5,205 nt of DNA from Frankiales bacterium (GCA_019246495.1 JAFAQI010000060.1:1-5205); one strand, 5' to 3'; positions 1 through 5,205 are shown, counted from the stretch's first letter. The notes: generated from the sequence alone by a model not told the origin. Numbers and translations are program-made.

Positions 1-100
1 GCAAGGGGACGAGCCGGGCAGATCGGTGCATCACCCGACTCTATGTGCGCCGGACTTCCGCGACGTCATCAAGACGGGCCATCGTCCTGCCGACGACTGA
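1..100 (+). CDS. possible 3' end of an upstream gene (partial, hypothetical)
   Basis: Reading from base 2, the sequence is open from the left edge to a TGA at 98-100 and ends in ...KTGHRPADD. Codons from about base 47 onward favour G/C at the third position (GCG CCG GAC TTC CGC GAC GTC ATC AAG), as in the genes downstream; the first part is less biased. The stop lies 17 bases before the TTG start of the next gene, and the strong Shine-Dalgarno of that gene sits in the gap, which would suit an operon. The other two forward frames are also open here, so the choice rests only on codon bias and spacing. The fragment is too short to assign a function. The alternative is untranslated leader sequence. 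Confidence 0.3.
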   Translation, partial: QGDEPGRSVHHPTLCAPDFRDVIKTGHRPADD

Positions 101-107
101 CGCCGAC

Positions 108-113
108 AGGAGG
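108..113 (+). promoter_or_regulatory. Shine-Dalgarno (AGGAGG) that fixes a TTG start
   Basis: A perfect AGGAGG lies 4 bases before the TTG at 118-120. It is in the right place for that codon but far downstream of the in-frame ATG at 43, so it argues that the gene begins at the TTG. Confidence 0.75.
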
Positions 114-117
114 CTCG

Positions 118-672
118 TTGTCCGTCAGCTCGCGTCTTCACCTGCCCGTCCAGCGAGACGGCCGGGCGGAGCTGCATGCGCTTGCCAACGAGATCTCTGG
201 CGTGGTGATCAGCCGGCAGCGCCGGCGCGGCGGCCGCCACGCACAGCGTGTGCCGCTGCGATCGACGGACAGTCTCGAGTCGCGGCTCGACGAGCTCGCG
301 GCTGCCGCTGCGGCCGCTGCGGCCGGCGAGCGCCGGCGTCGGCGAGTGACACCCATCGCTCTCACCGTCGCGGCGTTCAGCGTGGGCACCCTGGTGCTCT
401 CCGTGCGCCACGCGAGCACGCCACCGCCGGCTCCTGCTCACCACCCGGTCGTGCATCAGATCGCTGCCCCGGCCGGAACTGCCGCCGCCTGGGGTCAGGC
501 GGCACATGAACGACTCGCGCAGGGCGGCCGACCGGTCACGGTCTTCGGCTGTGAGGGCGCGTACGTCGACGATGCGCAACGATTTGTCGGGGCATTGCCC
601 ACGCCGGGACCGGGCACTGCGACCTTCCAAGAATACGTCGCCGCTTGCGTGTCGGACATGTCCGGACACTGA
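118..672 (+). CDS. hypothetical single-pass membrane protein with an extracytoplasmic Cys pair
   Basis: The product is 184 aa and I do not recognise a family. An Arg-rich N-terminal part of about 75 residues is followed by a run of nine alanines (residues 61-69), five arginines (72-76) and one hydrophobic segment at about 77-96 (VTPIALTVAAFSVGTLVLSV). The positive charge just before that segment predicts a cytoplasmic N-terminus (type II topology). A Pro/His/Ala-rich spacer follows (about 100-120), then a small C-terminal region with two cysteines (C145 and C177) that could form a disulfide outside the membrane. The TTG start is chosen for its perfect AGGAGG. The in-frame ATG at 43 would add 25 residues with poor codon bias and lacks such a site. 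The gene ends 134 bases before the pilin operon on the same strand, with a dyad between, so co-transcription is uncertain. The layout resembles anti-sigma-factor-like or other regulatory membrane proteins only in general shape; no specific motif supports that. Confidence 0.7.
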   Translation: MSVSSRLHLPVQRDGRAELHALANEISGVVISRQRRRGGRHAQRVPLRSTDSLESRLDELAAAAAAAAAGERRRRRVTPIALTVAAFSVGTLVLSVRHASTPPPAPAHHPVVHQIAAPAGTAAAWGQAAHERLAQGGRPVTVFGCEGAYVDDAQRFVGALPTPGPGTATFQEYVAACVSDMSGH

Positions 673-686
673 CCCGCGCGCAAATG

Positions 687-708
687 GGTTAGTCACTAAT
701 GACTAACC
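687..708. promoter_or_regulatory. perfect inverted repeat, candidate operator (or weak terminator)
   Basis: The arms GGTTAGTCA (687-695) and TGACTAACC (700-708) are exact reverse complements separated by CTAA. The element begins 15 bases after the stop of the membrane-protein gene and ends 98 bases before the first pilin start. Its low G+C stands out from its surroundings. The short, AT-leaning symmetric arms look like a site for a dimeric repressor of the MarR or TetR type. As an RNA it would form a 9-bp stem with a 4-base loop, but only 4 of 9 pairs are G-C and no T-run follows, so it would be a poor intrinsic terminator. The dyad is seen directly; the operator role is inference. Confidence 0.5.
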
Positions 709-789
709 GAAGATGGCCCATGGTCTAGATCAACATCGCCTGCTGCCACTCCGATTGACTACTCGTCCCCGGCCCACGGGACTAGCAGC

Positions 790-796
790 GAAGGGG
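790..796 (+). promoter_or_regulatory. Shine-Dalgarno (GAAGGGG) supporting the GTG start of the first pilin
   Basis: This purine-rich stretch lies 10 bases upstream of the GTG at 807. It supports the GTG rather than the ATG at 840, which would remove the prepilin leader completely. Confidence 0.45.
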
Positions 797-806
797 CATC
801 GGCGGA

Positions 807-1931
807 GTGCGATCCCGGCGGTTCAGCAGCGCTGACGGCATGAGCATGGTCGAGGTCATGGTGGCCATGGGCATCGTCGCGATCTCGTTGCTCGCGATGC
901 TCGACGAGCTGGTGACCTATCTGCACCAGCAGTCCACCCAGCGGGCGCACGCGACCGCACTGCGGATCGCCACCGCCACGATCGAGGACGCGCGCCGCCT
1001 GCCGTCCGCATCGATTCTCACGGGCGTCCTTCCGACCGCCACGACGATCCGCAACGGCGTCACCTACACCACCAACGCCACAGTGCAGATGTGCTCCGCG
1101 ACGACGCAGACCAGCTGCGTCACGCCGGGCACGGGCGCCTCGGTTGCGCGAGTCGACGTGACGGTCGCCTGGAGCGACAGCAAGGGCTCGCATCACCTGG
1201 CGCTGAGCAGCTCCGACGTCGACACCTCGCAGAGCTCGGTGTCCGGGTCGACGACCGGCCTGACCGACGGAACCACCGGCACGACCGGCACGAGTGTGAG
1301 CGTCACCTCGCTCAGTGTCTCGCCGACGAGCATCTCGGTCGACGGAAGCGGCAACCCGACGAGCAACGTGACGGTCACCCTTCAGGCGGTCGGGCTGTCG
1401 CCGTCGACGACCATCCCGGTGACCTGGACGGACGACAACGGCAGCCACCAGGCCACTCTCACCAACACCGGTGCGACGACGTGGGCGGCGACGATTGCGA
1501 AGTCGTCGATCACTCGGGCAGTCACGAGTGGCTCGCAGACCGTCGTGTTCGCAGCGACCGTGCCCGGCGTACGCACGTTTCCGACCACCACGTTGACGGT
1601 CGTGGCGCAGCCGGCGTTCAACGGATCCTGCACGGTCACCGCTAGCCCCATCGTCTTGACGCCACTCACCCGCAAGACGTCGCTGCCCGAGATCGTCTCC
1701 TGCCAGACGACGGGCCTCGCGTCGACCGACTCCGTCAAAGCCGTCTACTCGTCCGGCTCGGGCACCGCGACCGCCAATCTCAGCAGCAGTGACGGGTCCA
1801 CCTGGACCGCGACGCTGCCGGTCGGCACGTCGATGGTGAGCAGCGGGAGCAGCGAGAGTTTCACGTTCACGCTCACCCGGGCGAGCGACGGCTACAACAA
1901 GTCGCAGTCCCTGTCGGTGACGCTCGCATGA
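807..1931 (+). CDS. PilV-like type IV minor prepilin with C-terminal Ig-like extension
   Basis: This is a class of prepilin cut and N-methylated by prepilin peptidase, then added to a type IV pilus or pseudopilus. The leader is residues 1-11 (MRSRRFSSADG) and the predicted cut is G11/M12. The mature N-terminus MSMVEVMVAMG has the conserved Glu at position +5, followed by a hydrophobic helix to about residue 39. A PilV-type body runs to about 133 with a Cys pair (C96, C104). A Ser/Thr/Gly-rich linker follows (about 134-162). Residues about 163-268 and 269-374 then read as two beta-rich Ig-like modules (alternating Val/Thr strands, conserved Trp), the second with its own Cys pair (C275, C299). 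PilV proteins are commonly about 150-200 aa, so roughly half of this one is extra. The GTG start gives the right leader; a start at the ATG at 840 would lack it. The stop overlaps the next start (ATGA), indicating translational coupling. The prepilin assignment is firm; the Ig-fold is inferred from residue pattern only. Confidence 0.85.
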   Translation: MRSRRFSSADGMSMVEVMVAMGIVAISLLAMLDELVTYLHQQSTQRAHATALRIATATIEDARRLPSASILTGVLPTATTIRNGVTYTTNATVQMCSATTQTSCVTPGTGASVARVDVTVAWSDSKGSHHLALSSSDVDTSQSSVSGSTTGLTDGTTGTTGTSVSVTSLSVSPTSISVDGSGNPTSNVTVTLQAVGLSPSTTIPVTWTDDNGSHQATLTNTGATTWAATIAKSSITRAVTSGSQTVVFAATVPGVRTFPTTTLTVVAQPAFNGSCTVTASPIVLTPLTRKTSLPEIVSCQTTGLASTDSVKAVYSSGSGTATANLSSSDGSTWTATLPVGTSMVSSGSSESFTFTLTRASDGYNKSQSLSVTLA

Positions 1932-2593
1932 CCACGTCACGCGACTCGGGCTTCAGCCTGATCGAGCTGGTCGTCGGCATCGGACTGCTCGCGGTCATCG
2001 GCGCGATCACCACGCAGGTGATCATCACGAGCTTTCACAAGGAGAGCTACATCGAAGGCCGCACGCAGGCACTCATCCAGGTCCGGCAGGCGATGCAACG
2101 CACCATGCGTGAGCTGCGCGGCGCGGATCCGTTGGTGAGCCTGACGGGCAGCAGCCTCGAAGAGAAGGTGACAACACCCAACAACGTCACCCGCGACATC
2201 ACCTACGCCGTCACCACGTCAGGCGGCGTGACCTCTCTCGTCGAGAACGAGGTGGATCGCAACTCGACGACGAATGCAGTCGTCGCGACCCAGCCACAGC
2301 GGACCGTCGTCAGTCACCTCATGAACAGCTCGAGCCAGCCCGTCTTCTCCGTCATCTCGCCGGTGCCCGGCTACCAGACGAGCAGCGCGAGCGTGAACCC
2401 CAGCACCTGCGCCGTCTCGGGCACGTCGCCGCAGGCGTATGAACCGAAGTGCGTCGGCACCGTCCAGCTCCAGCTCGTCGTGCTGCCGATCGACGCCGCG
2501 AGCGGGAGCTCGCTCTGCCCGGCGACTCTTGCCGATCCGACGACCTGCTATCTCGACGTCAGCGACAGCGCCGACCTGAGGAACAACTCGTGA
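1928..2593 (+). CDS. PilW-like type IV minor prepilin
   Basis: The 221-aa product has a short leader (MTTSRDSG) and a textbook prepilin cleavage site G8/F9. The mature start FSLIELVVGIGLLAVIGAI has Glu at +5 and a hydrophobic helix of about 20 residues. The amphipathic continuation (about 38-66, ESYIEGRTQALIQVRQAMQ and onward) is typical of the PilW/GspJ group. The globular part has four cysteines (C161, C175, C197, C207), enough for two disulfides, and a beta-rich stretch TVQLQLVVLPID near the end. Minor pilins of this type join PilV- and PilX-like subunits at the pilus tip and prime assembly in the inner membrane. The start overlaps the previous stop by four bases, with a modest GGTGA 7 bases upstream. 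The stop overlaps the next start in the same way. The length is normal for the family. PilW versus GspJ cannot be settled from sequence alone; the operon order supports either. Confidence 0.85.
   Translation: MTTSRDSGFSLIELVVGIGLLAVIGAITTQVIITSFHKESYIEGRTQALIQVRQAMQRTMRELRGADPLVSLTGSSLEEKVTTPNNVTRDITYAVTTSGGVTSLVENEVDRNSTTNAVVATQPQRTVVSHLMNSSSQPVFSVISPVPGYQTSSASVNPSTCAVSGTSPQAYEPKCVGTVQLQLVVLPIDAASGSSLCPATLADPTTCYLDVSDSADLRNNS
2578..2583 (+). promoter_or_regulatory. Shine-Dalgarno (GAGGAA) that fixes the GTG start of the third pilin
   Basis: GAGGAA lies inside the end of the PilW-like gene, 6 bases before the GTG at 2590. The frame is open further upstream, to at least 2449, but only this start gives a correct short prepilin leader. 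Confidence 0.65.
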
Positions 2594-3876
2594 TCGCGCG
2601 GCGGATGCGCGTCGCTCGCGGCGACGACGGCAGTGTCGTGATGGCGCTGCTGGCGCTGCTCGTCGTGACCGGCATCCTCGTCGTCGGTCTGGCCGCGATC
2701 GTCAGGTCGCAGGTCTCGGCACGCCACGATGTGGCGTTCGAGTCGGCGCTCACGGGTGCGGAGCAGGGGCTCGACGAGCTCGTTGCCCAGGTCAAGGCCA
2801 ACCCGACCGCAACCTCGTTCTCGCCGGTCACGGGCACGACGACCCAGGGCGTGAGCTATTCGGCGACAGTTGCCGCGGCGTCCGGCGGCTGGCTCGTCAA
2901 CGCCACCGGTACGGCGACGAGCGGCGACCGGACGGTCACGCGGCACGTGCAGGCGACCGTCAACGTCGGCGACCTGTTGAGCTTGCCGTTGTTCGGCAAG
3001 ACCGCTCTTAGCCTCGGCAGCACCGGCAGCGGTGCATCCGCAGTCGACCGTTACGACTCGTCCGTCAGCTCGGACGTCTGTCTCTCCAACGGCACGCACG
3101 TCTCCATGGGTGTGAGCGACACACGCATGTGCACCGAGGCATCGCCAGCGCGTGGCGACGTCGCCACGGACGGCACGCTGACGATGAAGAGCAGCGACCT
3201 GAACAACATCGCGACGGCCCACATCTTCGACGTACCGGTCAACGGGTCGAGCGACCCCGACGCCACGGGCAAGTGCGGTGGTGACGCGGGGGTTTGCGCG
3301 GCCGTCGGCGGCCAGGTCGACGAGCAGCAGAGCAAGCTCGACTTTCCGCTTTCCAACCTGTGCGCCAACGGCATCGGCGGCGGAACGACGGCGTTCACCG
3401 GCTCGACCGCGCTCGCCGCGAACGCCGTCTACAACTTCAGCGACGTCACGCTCAACGCGACGGCGATCGCGAACCTGGGCAACGTCAGCGGCAGTCAGAT
3501 CGTCATCTGCTTCAACGGCACGCTCACGGTCCCGCCGCTCGTGCCGTTGAACTCGACCGTGTCGCCGACCAACCCGCTGCTCAGCAACCCGCGGGCACCA
3601 TCCACGCTGCTGCTGATCAGCACGGCCACTTCCGGCGCTGCGCCTGTCGTCAACTTCGGGCTCGGCAGTTCAGCGGCGACGTCACTGTCCGCAGTCATCT
3701 ATGCCCCGAACGCCAACTGCACCGCCAACGGCCATGTCGACGTCTATGGCCTCCTGGTCTGCGGTTCGGTGACCGCGACAGGAGGGCTCGACGTGCATTA
3801 CGACACGCAGATCAGCAAGCAGTCATTCGACCGGCCGGTCACCGTGGCGCACTGGCGCGAGGTGACCGGCTCCTGA
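2590..3876 (+). CDS. PilX-like minor prepilin with large Cys-rich C-terminal surface domain
   Basis: The 428-aa product starts at a GTG overlapping the previous TGA (GTGA). The leader MIARRMRVARGDDG is followed by a predicted cut at G14/S15 and the hydrophobic segment SVVMALLALLVVTGILVVGL (15-34). Position +5 is Ala (A19), not Glu, as in GspK and many PilX-type proteins. The conserved-looking helix end ESALTGAEQGLDELVAQVK (51-69) matches the AE-x-G-L pattern of PilX N-terminal domains. A first beta-rich part spans about 76-127. A large domain (about 130-428) then has eight cysteines (C164, 181, 229, 236, 258, 307, 377, 391), an even number fitting disulfides. Its end contains AVIYAPNANC, VDVYGLLVCGSV and GLDVHYD (about 368-405). 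These recall the right-handed repeat-like ends (Y-A-P-N-A, G-S-V, H-Y-D) of large PilX-like surface proteins, a match from memory. By analogy with GspK, a subunit without Glu5 can sit at the very tip. The exact role is inferred. Confidence 0.8.
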   Translation: MIARRMRVARGDDGSVVMALLALLVVTGILVVGLAAIVRSQVSARHDVAFESALTGAEQGLDELVAQVKANPTATSFSPVTGTTTQGVSYSATVAAASGGWLVNATGTATSGDRTVTRHVQATVNVGDLLSLPLFGKTALSLGSTGSGASAVDRYDSSVSSDVCLSNGTHVSMGVSDTRMCTEASPARGDVATDGTLTMKSSDLNNIATAHIFDVPVNGSSDPDATGKCGGDAGVCAAVGGQVDEQQSKLDFPLSNLCANGIGGGTTAFTGSTALAANAVYNFSDVTLNATAIANLGNVSGSQIVICFNGTLTVPPLVPLNSTVSPTNPLLSNPRAPSTLLLISTATSGAAPVVNFGLGSSAATSLSAVIYAPNANCTANGHVDVYGLLVCGSVTATGGLDVHYDTQISKQSFDRPVTVAHWREVTGS

Positions 3877-3894
3877 GCCAGCCTCAGCTGGCTC
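3875..3894. terminator. shared hairpin between convergent genes
   Basis: GAGCCAGC (3875-3882) and GCTGGCTC (3887-3894) pair perfectly around a CTCA loop, giving an 8-bp stem with six G-C pairs. The element overlaps the stop of the PilX-like gene (3874-3876), and the stop of the minus-strand gene (3886-3884) lies in the loop. No T-run follows on either strand, as is common for terminators in high-GC actinobacteria. A bidirectional terminator is the natural reading. Confidence 0.55.
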
Positions 3895-4198
3895 GCACGT
3901 GGCGCTCCGGGTCGAGGCGGGCGCCGTCGGGTCGCTCCCCAACGAGGATCAGCAACTGGTGCCGGGCGATGAGCTCGCCGACTTCCAGCGCGTCCTGAGC
4001 TTCGAGCCCCACGCTCATGGCAGCAACCTTGGCGGCGCCGACTTCCCGGAGAAGGTCCCCGATCGGGAGCTGCGGGAACTCGCGGAGCAGGTGTTCAGAC
4101 AGGGTCGTCCAGTCGCTGTGGCTTGCGCAACAGCGGGGCAGGCTTTCGACACTGCCCTGCCGGGCATCGGGAACGAAACGAGCGGAGGATTCAGCCAT
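3884..4198 (-). CDS. small hypothetical protein, probably helical
   Basis: The 104-aa product starts at ATG 4198-4196 with AGAGGA 6 bases upstream, and its codons show strong G/C third-position bias. The frame stays open much further upstream, but that part is Arg-rich, lies over the intergenic region and the opposite-strand propeller gene, and has no comparable ribosome site. The first 28 residues look disordered and include a CC pair (C23, C24). Residues about 31-88 suggest two or three amphipathic helices (LSEHLLREFPQLPIGDLLRE, then EAQDALEVGELIARHQLL). The tail is charged. The helical part is weakly reminiscent of small actinobacterial three-helix dimerisation proteins, but I cannot assign a family. 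No signal peptide or membrane segment is visible, so it is probably cytoplasmic. It converges with the pilin operon and diverges from the propeller gene, so it is probably its own transcription unit. Confidence 0.65.
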   Translation of the reverse strand: MAESSARFVPDARQGSVESLPRCCASHSDWTTLSEHLLREFPQLPIGDLLREVGAAKVAAMSVGLEAQDALEVGELIARHQLLILVGERPDGARLDPERHVRAS

Positions 4199-4204
4199 GC
4201 GGCG

Positions 4205-4210
4205 TCCTCT
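4205..4210 (-). promoter_or_regulatory. Shine-Dalgarno (AGAGGA) for the small minus-strand gene
   Basis: Read on the minus strand, AGAGGA stands 6 bases before the ATG at 4198. It decides between this start and a much longer open frame extending upstream. Confidence 0.6.
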
Positions 4211-4320
4211 GAAAAGGCGCCCCAGGCGGGCGAGCGCGATGAAACGTGCCAAACGGCTCGCTGCTGAGCAGAACTGACCATACTCCCCGAATGTCACGCT
4301 GGCGCAGCCGGGTCTAACTC

Positions 4321-4352
4321 CGACGACACAGGTCCCTGCTCTGTCGGCGTCG
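4321..4352. repeat. imperfect inverted repeat upstream of the propeller gene
   Basis: CGACGACACAG (4321-4331) faces CTGTCGGCGTCG (4341-4352). The outer five and inner four bases pair exactly, separated by a 2x3 internal mismatch, with a 9-base centre. The element ends directly before the candidate -10 box at 4353, where a -35-binding or regulator site would lie. It may be an operator, or may be chance in GC-rich DNA. Confidence 0.25.
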
Positions 4353-4358
4353 TACCTT
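4353..4358 (+). promoter_or_regulatory. candidate -10 box (TACCTT) for a leaderless transcript
   Basis: TACCTT fits the actinobacterial TANNNT pattern and sits 6 bases before the ATG at 4365, so transcription would begin at or very near the A of the start codon. No Shine-Dalgarno is visible before this ATG, unlike most other genes here. No good -35 is seen 16-18 bases upstream. The box is seen; leaderless expression is inference. Confidence 0.35.
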
Positions 4359-4364
4359 TTCGTC

Positions 4365-5205
4365 ATGCCTACGTCACCTTCGCGGCTTCGCGTCCACGGC
4401 CGGCTCTCGTCCGCGGCCATCGCCCTTGGAACGGCCTGTCTCGCCGGCGCCGGCCTGGTCGCCACCGCACCAGCGCCCGCCACGACCTCCGCTGCGCACA
4501 GCACCAGCGCAACAACCACCAGGGCTGAGCAGGCAGCCGCGCGGCGGCTGGCGGACCGGATCTTCCAGCCGGAAGCCGCCCCGCGGCTCGGTGCCGCAGA
4601 TGCCGTCGCACTCGCAGGTGCCCCCGCGACCGCGGACCCGGTCCGGTTCGACCGCACCGCACTGACGAAGGCGCTGCGCACGAAGGTCGCCCGTAACGCG
4701 CGTCGCTGGCGGCAGGTCGGCGCGCACGGGCGCCTGCTCAACAGCCCCAAGTACGCGACGGACGAGGGCCGCGTCCCCACGTCGGGCATCGTCCTCGCGA
4801 TCGCCGTCGACCCGCGGTCGCGCGGCGGCAAGGTCGCCTACGTCGGCACCGGCGGCGGCTTGTTCCGCACGCGCAACGCAGGCAAGAGCTGGTCGCGCGC
4901 GCGGGCAATTCCGGGCGTGCCGGTGGCGGCCGTGGCCGTCGACGCACACAACCACCGTGACGTCTACGCCGTAACAGGCCAGGGGTTCCAAGGCGGCGGC
5001 GAGTACGGCGGTCTTGGTGCCTACTGGTCGCACAACGCCGGACGCACATGGCATGCCGCCAAGACGTCGGTGCGCGGCGCAGGCCAGCAGGTCGCGGTCG
5101 GCCCTGACGGCGCAGTGTTCGCGGCAACCACCGGCGGGCTGTTCCGCTCGACCGACCACGGCCGCACCTACAAGAACGTCTTGCTGCCGACCAACGCCAA
5201 GGGCA
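4365..5205 (+). CDS. secreted Asp-box (BNR-like) beta-propeller protein, N-terminal part
   Basis: The reading frame runs from ATG 4365 through the right edge, giving 280 residues with no stop. The N-terminus is a likely Sec signal peptide: basic RLRVHGRL, a hydrophobic stretch at about 17-33 (AAIALGTACLAGAGLVA) and an Ala/Pro-rich cleavage region (about 34-39). No clear lipobox surrounds C25. An Ala/Thr-rich, then charged, pre-domain runs to about 136. The repeats then begin: GIVLAIAVDPR (141-151), YVGTGGGLFRTRNAGKSW (159-176), AYWSHNAGRTW (219-229) and GLFRSTDHGRTY (258-269). The last three are Asp-box-like (S/T-x-N/D-x-G-K/R-S/T-W/Y) loops, typical of sialidase, sortilin and photosystem-stability-factor type propellers. 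These folds bind or hydrolyse glycans, or act as protein scaffolds; no catalytic residues can be judged from this part. The complete protein is probably much longer, since a propeller needs six or more blades. It diverges from the small minus-strand gene and may use a leaderless mRNA. Confidence 0.8.
   Translation, partial: MPTSPSRLRVHGRLSSAAIALGTACLAGAGLVATAPAPATTSAAHSTSATTTRAEQAAARRLADRIFQPEAAPRLGAADAVALAGAPATADPVRFDRTALTKALRTKVARNARRWRQVGAHGRLLNSPKYATDEGRVPTSGIVLAIAVDPRSRGGKVAYVGTGGGLFRTRNAGKSWSRARAIPGVPVAAVAVDAHNHRDVYAVTGQGFQGGGEYGGLGAYWSHNAGRTWHAAKTSVRGAGQQVAVGPDGAVFAATTGGLFRSTDHGRTYKNVLLPTNAKG

Noticed and set aside
31..696. Minus-strand open frame of 221 codons opposite the membrane-protein gene
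   Set aside because: It is Arg/Ser/Gly-rich without domain features and overlaps a plus-strand gene that has a perfect Shine-Dalgarno, a membrane segment and the expected codon bias. It also runs across the dyad.
755..788. TTGACT (755-760) as a -35 box for the pilin operon
   Set aside because: It matches five of six consensus bases, but no acceptable -10 box lies 16-18 bases downstream (GGGACT; TAGCAG is 22 bases away), so a promoter cannot be supported.
1273..1295. Short tandem repeat (ACCGGCACG twice) in the PilV linker
   Set aside because: It only encodes the Thr/Gly-rich linker; two short copies do not make a distinct repeat element.
759..1940. Minus-strand open frame of 393 codons opposite the PilV-like gene
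   Set aside because: The product is extremely Arg/Gly-rich with no motifs, a typical shadow in GC-rich DNA. The plus strand encodes an unmistakable prepilin.
2449..2589. 47-codon upstream extension of the PilX-like gene
   Set aside because: The extension lies inside the PilW-like gene and is very Arg-rich. The GTG at 2590 has a GAGGAA site and gives a proper prepilin leader.
3294..3998. Plus-strand frame of 234 codons overlapping the PilX-like gene end
   Set aside because: It is an Arg-rich shadow of the PilX-like gene, and it runs through the terminator hairpin and into the minus-strand gene.
3899..4267. Plus-strand frame of 122 codons opposite the small minus-strand gene
   Set aside because: It has no ribosome site or recognisable feature. 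The minus-strand reading has AGAGGA, ATG and a helical protein with good codon bias.
4199..4831. Upstream extension of the minus-strand gene to a 315-aa product
   Set aside because: It would cross the divergent intergenic region and overlap the signal peptide and pre-domain of the propeller gene. The internal ATG at 4198 has the ribosome site.
4374..5159. Minus-strand frame of 261 codons opposite the propeller gene
   Set aside because: No domains are visible. The plus strand encodes a signal peptide and repeated Asp-box motifs in one continuous frame.

Overview
The window is about two thirds G+C, with dense coding, strong G/C preference at third codon positions, GTG and TTG starts, and Ala/Arg-rich products. 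This suggests an Actinomycetota genome. The secreted Asp-box propeller and the PilV/PilW/PilX-type pilins would suit the Thermoleophilia/Solirubrobacterales side of the phylum, but that placement is a guess from style.

Layout. (1) Positions 1-100 may hold the 3' end of an upstream gene. (2) 118-672 (+) encodes an unrecognised single-pass membrane protein of 184 aa. Its TTG start is fixed by an AGGAGG Shine-Dalgarno. (3) 673-806 is intergenic and carries a perfect 9-bp/9-bp dyad, a candidate operator. (4) 807-3876 (+) is a tightly coupled operon of three type IV prepilins: PilV-like (374 aa), PilW-like (221 aa) and PilX-like (428 aa). Each junction is a 4-base start/stop overlap. (5) A GC-rich hairpin at 3875-3894 spans the convergent ends of the pilX-like gene and a small minus-strand gene. 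(6) 3884-4198 (-) encodes a 104-aa protein of unknown function. (7) 4199-4364 is a divergent intergenic region. (8) 4365 to the window end (+) is the N-terminal 280 residues of a secreted Asp-box (BNR-like) beta-propeller, open at the right edge.

How it fits together. The three pilins match the minor-pilin set that primes and caps type IV pili, with a GspI/J/K-like logic: two pilins with the conserved Glu at mature position 5, then a third, largest one without it. Two features set the operon apart. The PilV-like protein carries a C-terminal extension that reads as two Ig-like beta-sandwich domains. The PilX-like protein carries a roughly 300-residue Cys-rich surface domain. I infer a pilus tip whose adhesive modules are fused to the minor pilins, with no separate PilY1-type adhesin in view. 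The flanking genes have their own expression signals, and a functional link to the pilins is not shown.
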